NCBI GenBank assembly: GCA_947069175.1
Contig: CAMTDV010000017.1
Location: 50,849,137-50,913,136, forward strand
Direction: 5' to 3'
From: Scalesia atractyloides
Lineage: Eukaryota > Streptophyta > Magnoliopsida > Asterales > Asteraceae
DNA length: 64,000 nucleotides
Under the pieces are notes generated by a model. The model had not been told where the DNA came from and did no database searches. It worked only from the letters and a program-made list of their open reading frames with translations. The position numbers and the translations under genes were made by a program. Below are positions 55,287 to 64,000 of this stretch, one piece after another (position 1 is the stretch's first letter; every line of letters begins with the position of its first letter).

Positions 55287-57212
55287 TTAAGTAGTAGAAG
55301 TAGTAGGAAAAAGATGCGGGTATTTTTCGCGCATTGAGTCTTCACGTTCCCAAGTAAACTCAGGTCCCCGTTTCGACTCCCAGCGTACCCTAACAATTGG
55401 AATGCGACTTCGTCGTAGACGTTTCTCCCCGAAGTCCATGATTTCTACTGGTCTTTTAATAAAATGCATAGATTCATCAATCTGAATATCTTCCAGAGGA
55501 ATGTGGAGGTTTTCATCAGCGAGGCACTTCTTCAAGTTCGACACGTGGAATGTGGGATGAATCCTGTTGAGTTCTTCTGGTAGATCAAGCTTGTATGCTA
55601 CAGGTCCGACTCTTTCGAGTATCTTGAAGGGTCCTACGTAGCGTGGTGCTAGCTTGCCTTTTTGACCAAAACGAACTACTCCCTTCCACGGTGATACTTT
55701 TAGAAGTACATGATCACCAATGTTAAACTCTAAAGGCTTCCGTCGTTTATCTGCATTACTCTTTTGACGACTCTGAGCCGCTAGAAGATTGTTTCGGATT
55801 TGATGGATCTTGTCTGTGGTTTCTTGGATCAATTCTGGACCAGTGATTTGAGCTTCCCCAATTTCGTGCCAACATACAGGAGATCGGCACTTACGACCAT
55901 ATAAGGCTTCGAAGGGTGCCATGCCGATACTTGAATGATAGCTGTTGTTGTACGAAAATTCAGCTAATGGTAGGTGGGCGTCCCAATTTCCCTTGAAGTC
56001 TTTGACACATGCTCGAAGCATATCTTCAAGAGTTTGAATGGTGCGCTCAGATTGTCCATCAGTTTGAGGATGATAGGCGGTACTGAGATCTAATCGCGTA
56101 CCCATAGCGGATTGTACTGCTTGCCATGTTCGTGAAGTGAAACGACCATCACGATCAGAAATAATGCTTAACGGTACCTCATGTCGGCTTACGATTTCGC
56201 TGATATAAATACGAGCAAGCTTTTCGTTCTTGAAATCTTCGCGGATAGGAATAAAGTGAGTTGATTTTGTAAGTCGGTCTATAATTACCCATATAGTGTC
56301 ATACCCACCAGAAGTGCGAGGTAACCCGGTAATGAAATCCATGGTTATATTTTCCCACTTCCATACAGGTATTTCAGGTTGGACCAGAAGTCCTGAGGGT
56401 CTTTGGTGTTCAGCTTTCACCTTGGAACATGTAAGGCACTTGGAAACAAAAACAGCAATATCCTTTTTCATTCCAGGCCACCAATAGGTATATCGTAGGT
56501 CTTGATACATCTTATCGGCTCCTGGGTGTATAGAGTATCGCGTTTTGTGAGCTTCCTTCATAAGAGTTTCACGAAGATTGTTGTGGTTAGGAATCCAGAT
56601 ACGATCTAGGTAGTACAGAATACCGTCAGATTTAGTTTCAATTTTAAGTTCAGCTCCACAGGACATCTCCTTTCGTACATCATCTTCCGTAACTGAAACA
56701 TGTTGGGCTTCTCGAATTTGATCTGTAATGTCGGTTATAATCTGCGAACATAGAAGACGAATGGAGTTCGCATACCCCTTTCGACTAAGTGCATCAGCGA
56801 CCACATTTGCTTTGCCAGGGTGGTATCGAATTTCACAGTCGTAATCATTTAGAAGTTCGACCCATCTTCGTTGCCTCATGTTTAACTCCTTTTGATTGAA
56901 GATATGTTGAAGACTCTTGTGGTCAGTGTATATTTCACACTTAGTACCATAGAGATAATGCCTCCATATCTTAAGAGCGAACACAACGGCTCCAAGTTCT
57001 AGGTCATGAGTGGTGTAGTTCTTTTCATGGGTCTCGAGTTGTCTCGAAGCATAAGCTATGACTTTTCCTCTTTGCATTAGAACGCAGCCTAATCCTTGCC
57101 CTGACGCATCGCAATAAACTACAAAATCATCACAACCTTCAGGAAGAGTGAGGATTGGTGCATCACAAAGTTTTTGTTTAAGAGTTTGAAAGGCTTCTTC
57201 TTGCTTGGGTCC
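55287..57212 (-). CDS. RNase H, integrase and chromodomain of Tekay copy 2
   Basis: Open without a stop from just after the stop at 57213 down to 55287 (596 codons from an ATG at 57077). Order: RNase H (YTDHKSLQHIF, ADALSRKG), HHCC region (HKTRYSIHPGADK...CLTCSKVKAEH), DDE core (MDFITGLPRTSGG, SDRDGRFTS, DGQSERTIQ), the GPF/Y module (GPFKILERVGPVAYKLDLP), and a chromodomain (IKRPVEIMDFGEKRLRRSRI...FTWEREDSMREKYPHLF). The chromodomain should guide integration to marked chromatin. It would be made only by read-through or as part of a polyprotein in an intact relative. Confidence 0.92.
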   Translation of the reverse strand, partial: GPKQEEAFQTLKQKLCDAPILTLPEGCDDFVVYCDASGQGLGCVLMQRGKVIAYASRQLETHEKNYTTHDLELGAVVFALKIWRHYLYGTKCEIYTDHKSLQHIFNQKELNMRQRRWVELLNDYDCEIRYHPGKANVVADALSRKGYANSIRLLCSQIITDITDQIREAQHVSVTEDDVRKEMSCGAELKIETKSDGILYYLDRIWIPNHNNLRETLMKEAHKTRYSIHPGADKMYQDLRYTYWWPGMKKDIAVFVSKCLTCSKVKAEHQRPSGLLVQPEIPVWKWENITMDFITGLPRTSGGYDTIWVIIDRLTKSTHFIPIREDFKNEKLARIYISEIVSRHEVPLSIISDRDGRFTSRTWQAVQSAMGTRLDLSTAYHPQTDGQSERTIQTLEDMLRACVKDFKGNWDAHLPLAEFSYNNSYHSSIGMAPFEALYGRKCRSPVCWHEIGEAQITGPELIQETTDKIHQIRNNLLAAQSRQKSNADKRRKPLEFNIGDHVLLKVSPWKGVVRFGQKGKLAPRYVGPFKILERVGPVAYKLDLPEELNRIHPTFHVSNLKKCLADENLHIPLEDIQIDESMHFIKRPVEIMDFGEKRLRRSRIPIVRVRWESKRGPEFTWEREDSMREKYPHLFPTTSTT

Positions 57213-58934
57213 CTATATGAAAGGTTTTCCCTTATGAGTTAAAGCCGTGAGTGGTACAGCAATGCGAGAGAAGTTTGAAATGAACCGACGATAGTAGCCA
57301 GCTAGTCCAAGAAAAGATCTTACTTCAGTTGGTGTACGTGGAGCTTGCCATTCTTGTACCGCTTTGATCTTTGAGGGGTCGACATGTATTCCCTTGTCAT
57401 TGACTACATGTCCGAGAAATTGCACCTCTTTTAACCAGAATTCGCATTTGGAGAATTTTGCGTAAAGCTTTTCATTCTCTAGAAGTGTAAGGATGAGTCG
57501 AAGATGACGCTCATGATCAGATTTAGACTTCGAATAAATAAGAATGTCGTCGATGAAGACTATAACAAATCGATCAAGATAAGGTTTGCAGACTCTGTTC
57601 ATTAGGTCCATGAAGACAGCTGGTGCGTTGGTTAAACCAAATGGCATGACCATGAATTCATAATGGCCATAACGAGTTCGGAAAGCAGTCTTTGGGACGT
57701 CTTCTTCATGTACTCTAAGTTGATGATAGCCAGATCGAAGGTCGATTTTTGAAAAGCAATTGGCACCTTGAAGTTGGTCAAGAAGATCATCAATGCGTGG
57801 TAAAGGATAGCGATTCTTGATTGTTAATTTGTTGAGCTCTCTGTAGTCGATGCACATACGAAACGATCCATCTTTCTTCTTTAAAAAAAGGACAGGTGCA
57901 CCCCAAGGCGATGAGCTAGGACGTATGAATCCCTTGTCAGTCAACTCTTGTAATTGACTGGCTAGCTCTTGCATTTCAGAGGGGGCTAACCTATAAGGAG
58001 ACTTTGCAACTGGTGTAGCACCAGGTATAAGATCGATATGGAATTCGACTTCTCTAACTGGAGGAAGTCCTGAAATGTCGTCAGGAAAAACTCGCAGGAA
58101 ATCTTTTACTACTGGAATGTCTTCAAGTTTCTTCTCCATGGTTCCCTTTTTGATGATATGAGCTAAAAACGCGACATAATTTTTGCAAAGATATTTTTGG
58201 GCTTGAAGACAAGACATTAAGCTGAGCCCCTTTGACGAGGTTTCACCAAAGATTCGAAGAGTCTGACCGTTTGAAAGAGGAATACGTATAAATTTTTCGC
58301 GACATACAACTTCTGCCTGATGTTGACTAAGCCAGTCCATACCAATTATGATATCAAAACTTCCCAGCTTCATAGGAATAAGGTCGACTGAGAAATCGTG
58401 GTCGTTTAAGGTGAGTGTACAGTTGCGTATAATAGAACTTAATGAAACTGGTTTCCCGTCAGCAACTTCTACCGTTATGGATTCCGTGAGCTTATCCCGA
58501 TTTTGGTTTAAGATAGGTTCAAATTCTAAAGACACAAAACTTCTATCCGCACCAGTATCAAATAACATAGATGTATATCTACCATTTATAAGGAACGTAC
58601 CGTTAACCACATTGCCGTCGGCCCTAGCCTGATTAGCGTTGATATTGAAAGCTCTTCCTCTTGCAGGTGGAGGAGCTTGGTTCGCTTGATTCTCTGGGTT
58701 GGCTTGAGCCTGAGCATGAATAATGTTTACCAACCTTGGACAAGTGTTTCTGAAATGGCTTGGGTCTCCGCAATTGTAGCAAGCCCGCATAGGTTGGCCC
58801 ATAGGATAATTGGGTTGGTAATATGTCTGGGCTAAGTGTTGGGTGGGTGGTAATAGTAGGGGTTGCTGGGCTTGACCCATTAATTGTTGGTGGGTTTGGG
58901 TTAAAGGTTGGTGGCGGTTCGTTCGCTGGGGCAT
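57213..58934 (-). CDS. Protease and reverse transcriptase of Tekay copy 2
   Basis: 573 codons, from the frame entry near 58934 to a stop at 57213 (FI-stop, where copy 1 has Trp). A Pro/Gln-rich gag end, CCHC knuckle (CYNCGDPSHFRNTC), protease (FDTGADRSFV, IIGMDWLSQH), RT (YRLAPSEM, FRMCIDYRELNKLT, SKIDLRSGYHQLRV, MPFGLTNAPAVFMDLMN, FIDDILIYSKS) and the start of RNase H connection (FLGLAGYYRRFISNF). RT catalytic motif is complete. Upstream gag is in a different frame. Confidence 0.92.
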   Translation of the reverse strand: MPQRTNRHQPLTQTHQQLMGQAQQPLLLPPTQHLAQTYYQPNYPMGQPMRACYNCGDPSHFRNTCPRLVNIIHAQAQANPENQANQAPPPARGRAFNINANQARADGNVVNGTFLINGRYTSMLFDTGADRSFVSLEFEPILNQNRDKLTESITVEVADGKPVSLSSIIRNCTLTLNDHDFSVDLIPMKLGSFDIIIGMDWLSQHQAEVVCREKFIRIPLSNGQTLRIFGETSSKGLSLMSCLQAQKYLCKNYVAFLAHIIKKGTMEKKLEDIPVVKDFLRVFPDDISGLPPVREVEFHIDLIPGATPVAKSPYRLAPSEMQELASQLQELTDKGFIRPSSSPWGAPVLFLKKKDGSFRMCIDYRELNKLTIKNRYPLPRIDDLLDQLQGANCFSKIDLRSGYHQLRVHEEDVPKTAFRTRYGHYEFMVMPFGLTNAPAVFMDLMNRVCKPYLDRFVIVFIDDILIYSKSKSDHERHLRLILTLLENEKLYAKFSKCEFWLKEVQFLGHVVNDKGIHVDPSKIKAVQEWQAPRTPTEVRSFLGLAGYYRRFISNFSRIAVPLTALTHKGKPFI

Positions 58935-59959
58935 GCGGCAGGTTTGAACCGTATGACCCGCGCGACCACAGCCGGTGCAATGCTGGCAAGGATAATCAGG
59001 AGAATGGTGATATTGGCAACGGTTACTTTTTGTAACAGGCCAGAGTAGGGTCTTTTGTATGGTGCAGGTGAAGGAGCGACTTGGGTAATGGGTGCAGCAG
59101 GAATAGGGGAGTTGGTTTGTGTAACTGCGAAATTTCTGGTGTTGCGCTTCCTCTTGTTAGCAAACTTAGAGGAAGAGATGGAATGGTTTGAAGTTTGACC
59201 CTCAACAGGGGCTTTCTTTTTCTCTTCTTTAAAATTCCCGTTGCGAATTCGGTTCTCGGTCAGTTCAGTTGCTAACTCCATAGCAGCTTCAAGTGTTACT
59301 GGTGAGATGCTGAGAACTGAATCTTGAATTTTTGAGGGAAGTCCTCGAATATAATGCTCGATCAGACGATAAGTTGGGGTGAACAAATTTGGAACCATTT
59401 GGTTCAACTCCAAGAACCTTTTGTTATAGGTGGTGTGATCCCCCTCCTTCTGTTTTAAGGAATGAAATTCGTCCTCCAACTTTTTAATTTCACTCCTAGG
59501 ACAGAAACGCCTAGTCATGATTTCCCTTAACTCCTCCCAAGTTAAGGCCATTGCATCTTCAGTTCCCCTCTTCCCTTTCTCAGTATTCCACCAAGTGAGA
59601 GCTACCCCAAATAGTCTCCCGGCGGCGTATCGAACCTTGCGATCCTCAGGACAATCGCAATTGAGGAAGGTGTTTTCCATTTCCTCGAACCAGTGGAGGA
59701 GAGCAGTGACACCTTCGGTCCCCTCAAATTTAGGAGGATCACAAGATTTGAAATGTTTGTATGAGCACTTGCTGGTAGGAGGGTTGTCGATGTTCTGGTC
59801 ATGTTGTTGGGGAAGGTTAGTAGGATTTGTAGCGAGGGCTTGTTGTACTTAGACCACAATGTCAGGCAGTATCGTGGCCATTTGTTTCGCGATTTGCGTG
59901 GCCAAGCGTTCCTGAGACCTTCCTGATCTTTTACCCCTTCGTTGTTGTCTGGACGACAT
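58901..59959 (-). pseudogene. Gag of Tekay copy 2
   Basis: ATG at 59959 (MSSRQQRRGKRSGRSQ). A stop (TAA where copy 1 has CAA, Gln) lies near 59850; after it the frame is open to 58901 with the same gag domain (LHWFEEMENTF, WWNTEKGKRG, RRFCPRSEIKKLEDEF). A one-base deletion near 59030 versus copy 1 puts the following knuckle region out of frame. Confidence 0.9.
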
Positions 59960-60752
59960 CTACAGGAACATACATGAGAAGATTGTGAGTTTATGGTGTC
60001 TTTTTAGGTGTCATGTGTCTTTAAGAAAATGAAAATAACATAAATATCAATAATGCAACTACATCCATAGGATGTCTTAGGTTTGCTCATGTTGGGCCTC
60101 AAATGTCCCCCATACCTTCACCTATATAGTCATGTGGGCCCCCATGGCTATTGGCTTGGTAGGATTCACATTAGTATTGGCAACTTAACACTCGCATCAC
60201 GCGAATGCAAACCACAAAATATGTTCATGAGATGTTTGGTCGGAACGTGTCCAGGTGTAGACACAATGACAACTCAAAGTGGGGTTAGCTCACACGACGT
60301 TTGGTATAGCATGCTTTGGCCTAATAGGTACTTCGTACTCTCATCGTTAGTCCCCAGGTAGGCAAACTGGTCCTTTATTTTGGATTTATACGAATGCCAG
60401 CCTAGACAGGACGTTCCGACTACCGGTACTGGTACCCTTCCAGTTACTACATGCCCGTCATGAGAACTCACTTTGATGAGATTTGAAAACACAAAAATCA
60501 TTGTAAAAGCAATCATGATGTGGTATGTGCTTTCATGGATGTGATATGTTATGAGTATATGATTCATGATAGGCATTATATGATATTACATACTTATGAA
60601 CATGCTTGCATAATATTGAATGTGACATTTAACATAAAACATATAAACATCATGAAATTTGGCATGTAACACACAAAAATCTTATAAGTTTCTAATCAAC
60701 TATAGTATAGGCTCTAAGGGTCTAATAACCTATCCTATATCCCTATAGTCAT
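59960..60752. other. Leader of Tekay copy 2
   Basis: Noncoding, matching 15495-16282; includes a 10-base extra stretch (near 60401) and lacks some bases near 60510. Confidence 0.8.
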
Positions 60753-60765
60753 GGCTCTGATACCA
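60753..60765 (-). promoter_or_regulatory. Primer binding site of Tekay copy 2
   Basis: Minus strand TGGTATCAGAGCC, three bases from the LTR. Confidence 0.93.
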
Positions 60766-61923
60766 ATCTGTCACACCCCGACCCGCAGCAGAATAAGAGT
60801 CGGGGCATAATTGGGTTATCACCAAAGCTCATGATATTTACTAATATGTTTCATATTTATTAAAGTCAAAGTTACATTTCCAAATATCCAAACATGTCCA
60901 TACAATACAAAGAAAATAAACCAAACATAACAATCCCAAACTCTAAATCATTTTATTCTTCTAGTCCAATCCTATGTGTTTCTGGCTGCTGCTGGTTCAC
61001 CTGTATCATGTGTAAAAATGGGGTTTTTGGGTCAAATATAAGTTGGCGAGTGAACCTTGTTAGATAAACATTTGTTATTGATTTTCTTGTTAGTTTATCA
61101 ATGAATAATTGTGCATAATCATAAATGAGCAAATGTAAATAACCAAGCAGTAGCAATAGCAATCACCACTATAACATACAATAACACATGATAGCATACA
61201 TTAACATACCAACATCATACGGTAAATAATATGAATGAAACTGTGCGATCAAGGCTCAATCAAACGGAGCCGATCGTATTGCATGTACTGAAAATGAAAA
61301 TGTCTGTGCGATCAAGGCTCAATCAAACGGAGCCGATCGTATGTGGGCACGCCAGGTTCACGCTCATAATATAATGGGGAACATGCTCAACGCTCATAAT
61401 GTAATGGGGAGCGGCGGCCTATGAAATTGCATGTACTGAAAATAATAAATTGCATCTAACGATAACCACACAACAGTTGAAACAAACTGAATACACATGT
61501 TCATGATATGATGTATAAACAGTGATTTAAATATAATATATTTCAAGACACATGATACACCCCAAAACGTGATTAAAACGGGAATTTGTAAGATTCACTC
61601 ACATTGGGTGCGTTGAATTGAAGATGGTGAGATGCGCACGAATTGGATGAGCGGAACAACGAGAAATAACTAACCTAAATAATAACGGAAAAATATAGTA
61701 AATGAGTGGATTTTATTAAGGATTTTAATGGAATTTTTAGATATATTTTTGTGAGTTTAGGGCTATTTTCTATCTTTAAAAATGTTATTTTTAAGTATTT
61801 TTAATTGATTTTTAAATTAAATTAAATAAATAAAAATTTAAAAAAATTGTTTATTTTGTGTTGACCGTTGACCGTTGACCGTTGACTTGTTGACTTGTTG
61901 ACCGGTTCGGTCAGTGAAATTGT

Positions 61924-62340
61924 TTGCGCCAGGTGAGGCTCGAACCCGAGACCTCCCGTTCGCGTGCCCGCAGCTCTACCAACTGAGCTACGTGTCTAAC
62001 CCGAAATAATCTTGTTTTTAATTATATTTATATACTAATTCGATTTAACCAAAATTCTTTTCATTTCAAAAACATTTTAATTCGTTCAACCGGTGCCAGT
62101 AACAGGTTTCGAACGCGTGACGTGCGACTTAGTGTTGCACACAGTCCACCGCTGGACTGTGTGTGTAACCTGGTTAATATCTCGGTTTTTATTATACTTA
62201 ACAACTAACGGAGTTAACCCGATTTAGTTTTAAACAAAAAGGCATTTTATTACATAAGGAGTGCGTGTATCAGGGATCGAACTCGTGACATGCGACTATG
62301 TTTTGCACACAGTCCACCGCTGGACTGTGTGTCTAACCCG
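61924..62340 (-). repeat. Three tandem tRNA-like modules in LTR
   Basis: Minus-strand modules at 62003-61924, 62170-62092 and 62340-62262; same boxes as the other LTRs. Confidence 0.72.
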
Positions 62341-63183
62341 TTCATATTACTGATTTTAAATAAACTTATAACTTAACTAACTTCGTCTTCTTCATTCAAA
62401 TTACAGTCGACAGAATTTCTAATCCGTTTTCTTGTTTTTACGATTAACAATCATTCTTAAGGCTAAAATGAAACAGCAGAGACAGTGTTAGAAGTAACAT
62501 ACCGTAGGAATGATTTATCACAGAGTTTCCGGCAATGCGTCGGCTCTGTTTTTGTGCACCTCAACTGAACCAAACAATTAACCATTTTGATTAGCCAATC
62601 GTGGAATTGAAGTGATAAACAAACGTTATTAGTGCGATTGAAGGTCCTTACCGTTTCACAGGCGGAATTAAAGATTTCCAGAGATTCTCCGGCGATCTGG
62701 AATTATCTGATAACGGTGCCTGAATTCGATCTCAAGTGGAAGATTTGAGTTAGAAACAGCTTAACAACTGTTAGACTACGATGGTATTGACGAACTTACC
62801 GATTTGAGGACAAATACGGTTTTCCGGCGAACCTTACAGAATTTTCCGGCGAGTTGATTTAAGCGTTCTGATGGACTGAAAGTGTGATGAAAGTGAAATG
62901 GAATGTTTGTCGGATGTCTCTGAGTCGCGAGAAGGGTTTTGATTGAAGTAATTTGGACTTTGATTAATTTCGGTTACAAAAACCGATGATGATGAAGATT
63001 GATGTTCAATCAATTCCGAATTGATTAAAATCGTCGGTGCATCGGTTATAAACCTGAATGTGCGATTAATCAAACGATTAGACGGTTGATTTGCCGATTT
63101 CGGTTTCTCAGTTGGCGCAACCCGTTTAAACTCGGTTTGTGTATAAATGTTATTTGTTTCCCTAAGTTGACAGAAAACAACAA

Positions 63184-63262
63184 GTGGCGGAGTGGTGATG
63201 TGTGTGTGTGTTAAGTCTTTGGATTTCAGTTTTGGCTGACCCGGGTTCGAGTCCCGGCAGCA
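63184..63262 (+). repeat. Fourth tRNA-like module, opposite strand
   Basis: As at 7850-7926, with the perfect CCGGG/CCCGG T-arm stem. Confidence 0.65.
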
Positions 63263-63446
63263 ACATTTCATTTTTATTTATTTTTTTTAACTTTTATCAA
63301 ATATAATTTTTATAGTCTAGTTTGTTTATTAATTATGTATCATTATAAATCAAAATAATCATAAATATACAACGTGACATTTATAACTTGATATTCGATT
63401 ACAAAACGGAGCGGGTTTTGGAAACCCGTTTTTGACAAATGTTACA

Positions 63447-63987
63447 GGCAACATCGGGACAAGGTATCTTTTTTCCTAAAGATGGAGGCACGAAATTGGT
63501 CACGTATTGTGATGCCGACTGGTTAGGATGCCCCTTCACAAGGAGATCCCGAACGGGATATCTTCTTCTCTTGGGGGGAGCACCCATCTCATGGAAGTCC
63601 AAGAAACAAACTGTGGTTTCTCGCTCCTCAGCTGAAGCCGAATACCGAGCTATGGCAACCACCACTAGTGAAATTTTATGGATGCGATGGCTCCTAAAGG
63701 GTCTTGAAGCCGAGCAAACTGGAACTACACCTCTCTATTGTGACAACCAAGCGGCGCGACACATCGCCAATAACCCGGTTTTTCATGAGCGGACAAAACA
63801 CGTAGAGATGGATTGTTACTTTGTCAAGGAACGAGTTACCTCTCAAGAAATTGAACCGCTTTACATAGACACCAAAATGCAAATAGCCGACCTCTTTACT
63901 AAAGCACTGGGAGCACGACAACTCGAACTTTTACTTGTCAAGCTGGGCATGCAAAATCTGCACGCTTCATCTTGCGGGGGAGTATAG
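63447..63987 (+). CDS. RNase H of copia element (3' end of pol)
   Basis: Continues the copia pol after Tekay copy 2; the frame reads GTKLVTYCDADWLGCPFTRR, SRSSAEAEYRAMATTTSEI, LYCDNQAARHIANNPVFHER, KHVEMDCYFVKE, IADLFTKALG and ends in a stop at 63985-63987. The catalytic Asp/Glu/Asp set (YCDADW, AEAEYR, CDNQAA) is intact and the frame has no lesion. The start of the open frame lies in the Tekay LTR and is artificial. Confidence 0.93.
63973..63982 (+). promoter_or_regulatory. Polypurine tract of copia element
   Basis: TTGCGGGGGAG just before the 3' LTR start; overlaps the pol stop region, as is common in copia elements. Confidence 0.8.
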
Positions 63988-64000
63988 AATTGCATAATTA
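63983..64000 (+). repeat. Start of copia 3' LTR (18 bases visible)
   Basis: Identical to the first 18 bases of the 5' LTR at 41321. Confidence 0.85.

Larger units (their letters stand above)
52643..63446 (-). mobile_element. Tekay-type Ty3/gypsy chromovirus, copy 2
   Basis: 10804 bp, perfect target duplication GGCAA (52638-52642 and 63447-63451), LTRs 52643-55252 and 60769-63446. Gag, protease, RT, RNase H, integrase and an intact chromodomain are all present and in order; only three lesions are visible (a stop in gag near 59850, a one-base deletion near 59030, a Trp-to-stop at 57213). The best preserved element here. Confidence 0.96.
60769..63446 (-). repeat. 5' LTR of Tekay copy 2 (2678 bp)
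   Basis: Pairs with 52643-55252. Has two hairpin units (at about 61244 and 61307, 63-bp period). Confidence 0.95.
41321..64000 (+). mobile_element. Ty1/copia element with two nested insertions, truncated at window edge
   Basis: 5' LTR 41321-41501, initiator-Met primer site, gag, protease, integrase, RT and RNase H in copia order, PPT and the first 18 bases of the 3' LTR. P2 copy B (43435-50775) splits the integrase core and Tekay copy 2 (52643-63446) splits the region between RT and RNase H. Own sequence totals about 4.5 kb. Non-autonomous: stops in gag and RT, an altered integrase Glu and an altered RT YVDD. Confidence 0.92.

Overview
This window is plant nuclear DNA built almost entirely of nested LTR retrotransposons. 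I found no host protein-coding gene. The large AT-rich intervals, the Ty3/gypsy Tekay and Tat lineages, Ty1/copia gag and pol, an L1-type LINE, a hAT MITE and the initiator-tRNA-Met primer sites all point to a flowering plant with a repeat-rich genome. An Asteraceae genome (sunflower/lettuce type) is my best guess from the look of the elements; I could not test it.

Layout. (1) 1-21597, minus strand: a gag-only LTR element (here 'P2 copy A') whose 5' LTR is 21187-21597 and whose 3' end lies left of the window. It is split by a complete Tekay chromovirus (5452-18961), which itself contains a solo Tekay LTR (9583-12257), and by a second gag-only element of a related family ('P1 copy 1', 5' LTR 1497-1910). 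(2) 21598-26108: older DNA with a 328-bp tandem duplication, a complete hAT-type MITE (22461-23148, 8-bp target duplication), a TA microsatellite and an L1 LINE remnant. (3) 26109-40828, plus strand: a Tat-lineage gypsy element inserted in the LINE. It contains an insertion in gag, an in-frame gag-RT deletion fusion, an intact second (archaeal-type) RNase H, a broken integrase, a complete gag-only element P1 copy 2 (31802-36886, TSD CAGAC) and an antisense, apparently intron-containing gene upstream of its 3' LTR. (4) 40834-41290: the other part of the LINE. (5) 41321 to the right edge, plus strand: a Ty1/copia element with short LTRs, split by the complete gag-only element P2 copy B (43435-50775, TSD AGTGG) and by a second complete Tekay element (52643-63446, TSD GGCAA). 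Copia RNase H, PPT and the first 18 bases of the 3' LTR end the window.

How the parts work together. None of the elements looks fully autonomous: every pol has at least one stop, frameshift or altered catalytic residue, and P1 and P2 carry only gag. P1 and P2 presumably need pol from another element; their primer site is initiator-Met, which fits copia-type helpers.

The most unusual structures are: (a) dense arrays of an 18-bp palindrome, CAAGTTCGNNCGAACTTG, in the leader and again just upstream of the TATA box in the LTRs of both gag-only families; (b) tandem tRNA-like A-box/B-box modules, three in sense and one in antisense, in every 2.6-kb Tekay LTR; (c) the intron-containing antisense gene in the Tat element. 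'P1' and 'P2' are working names used only here.
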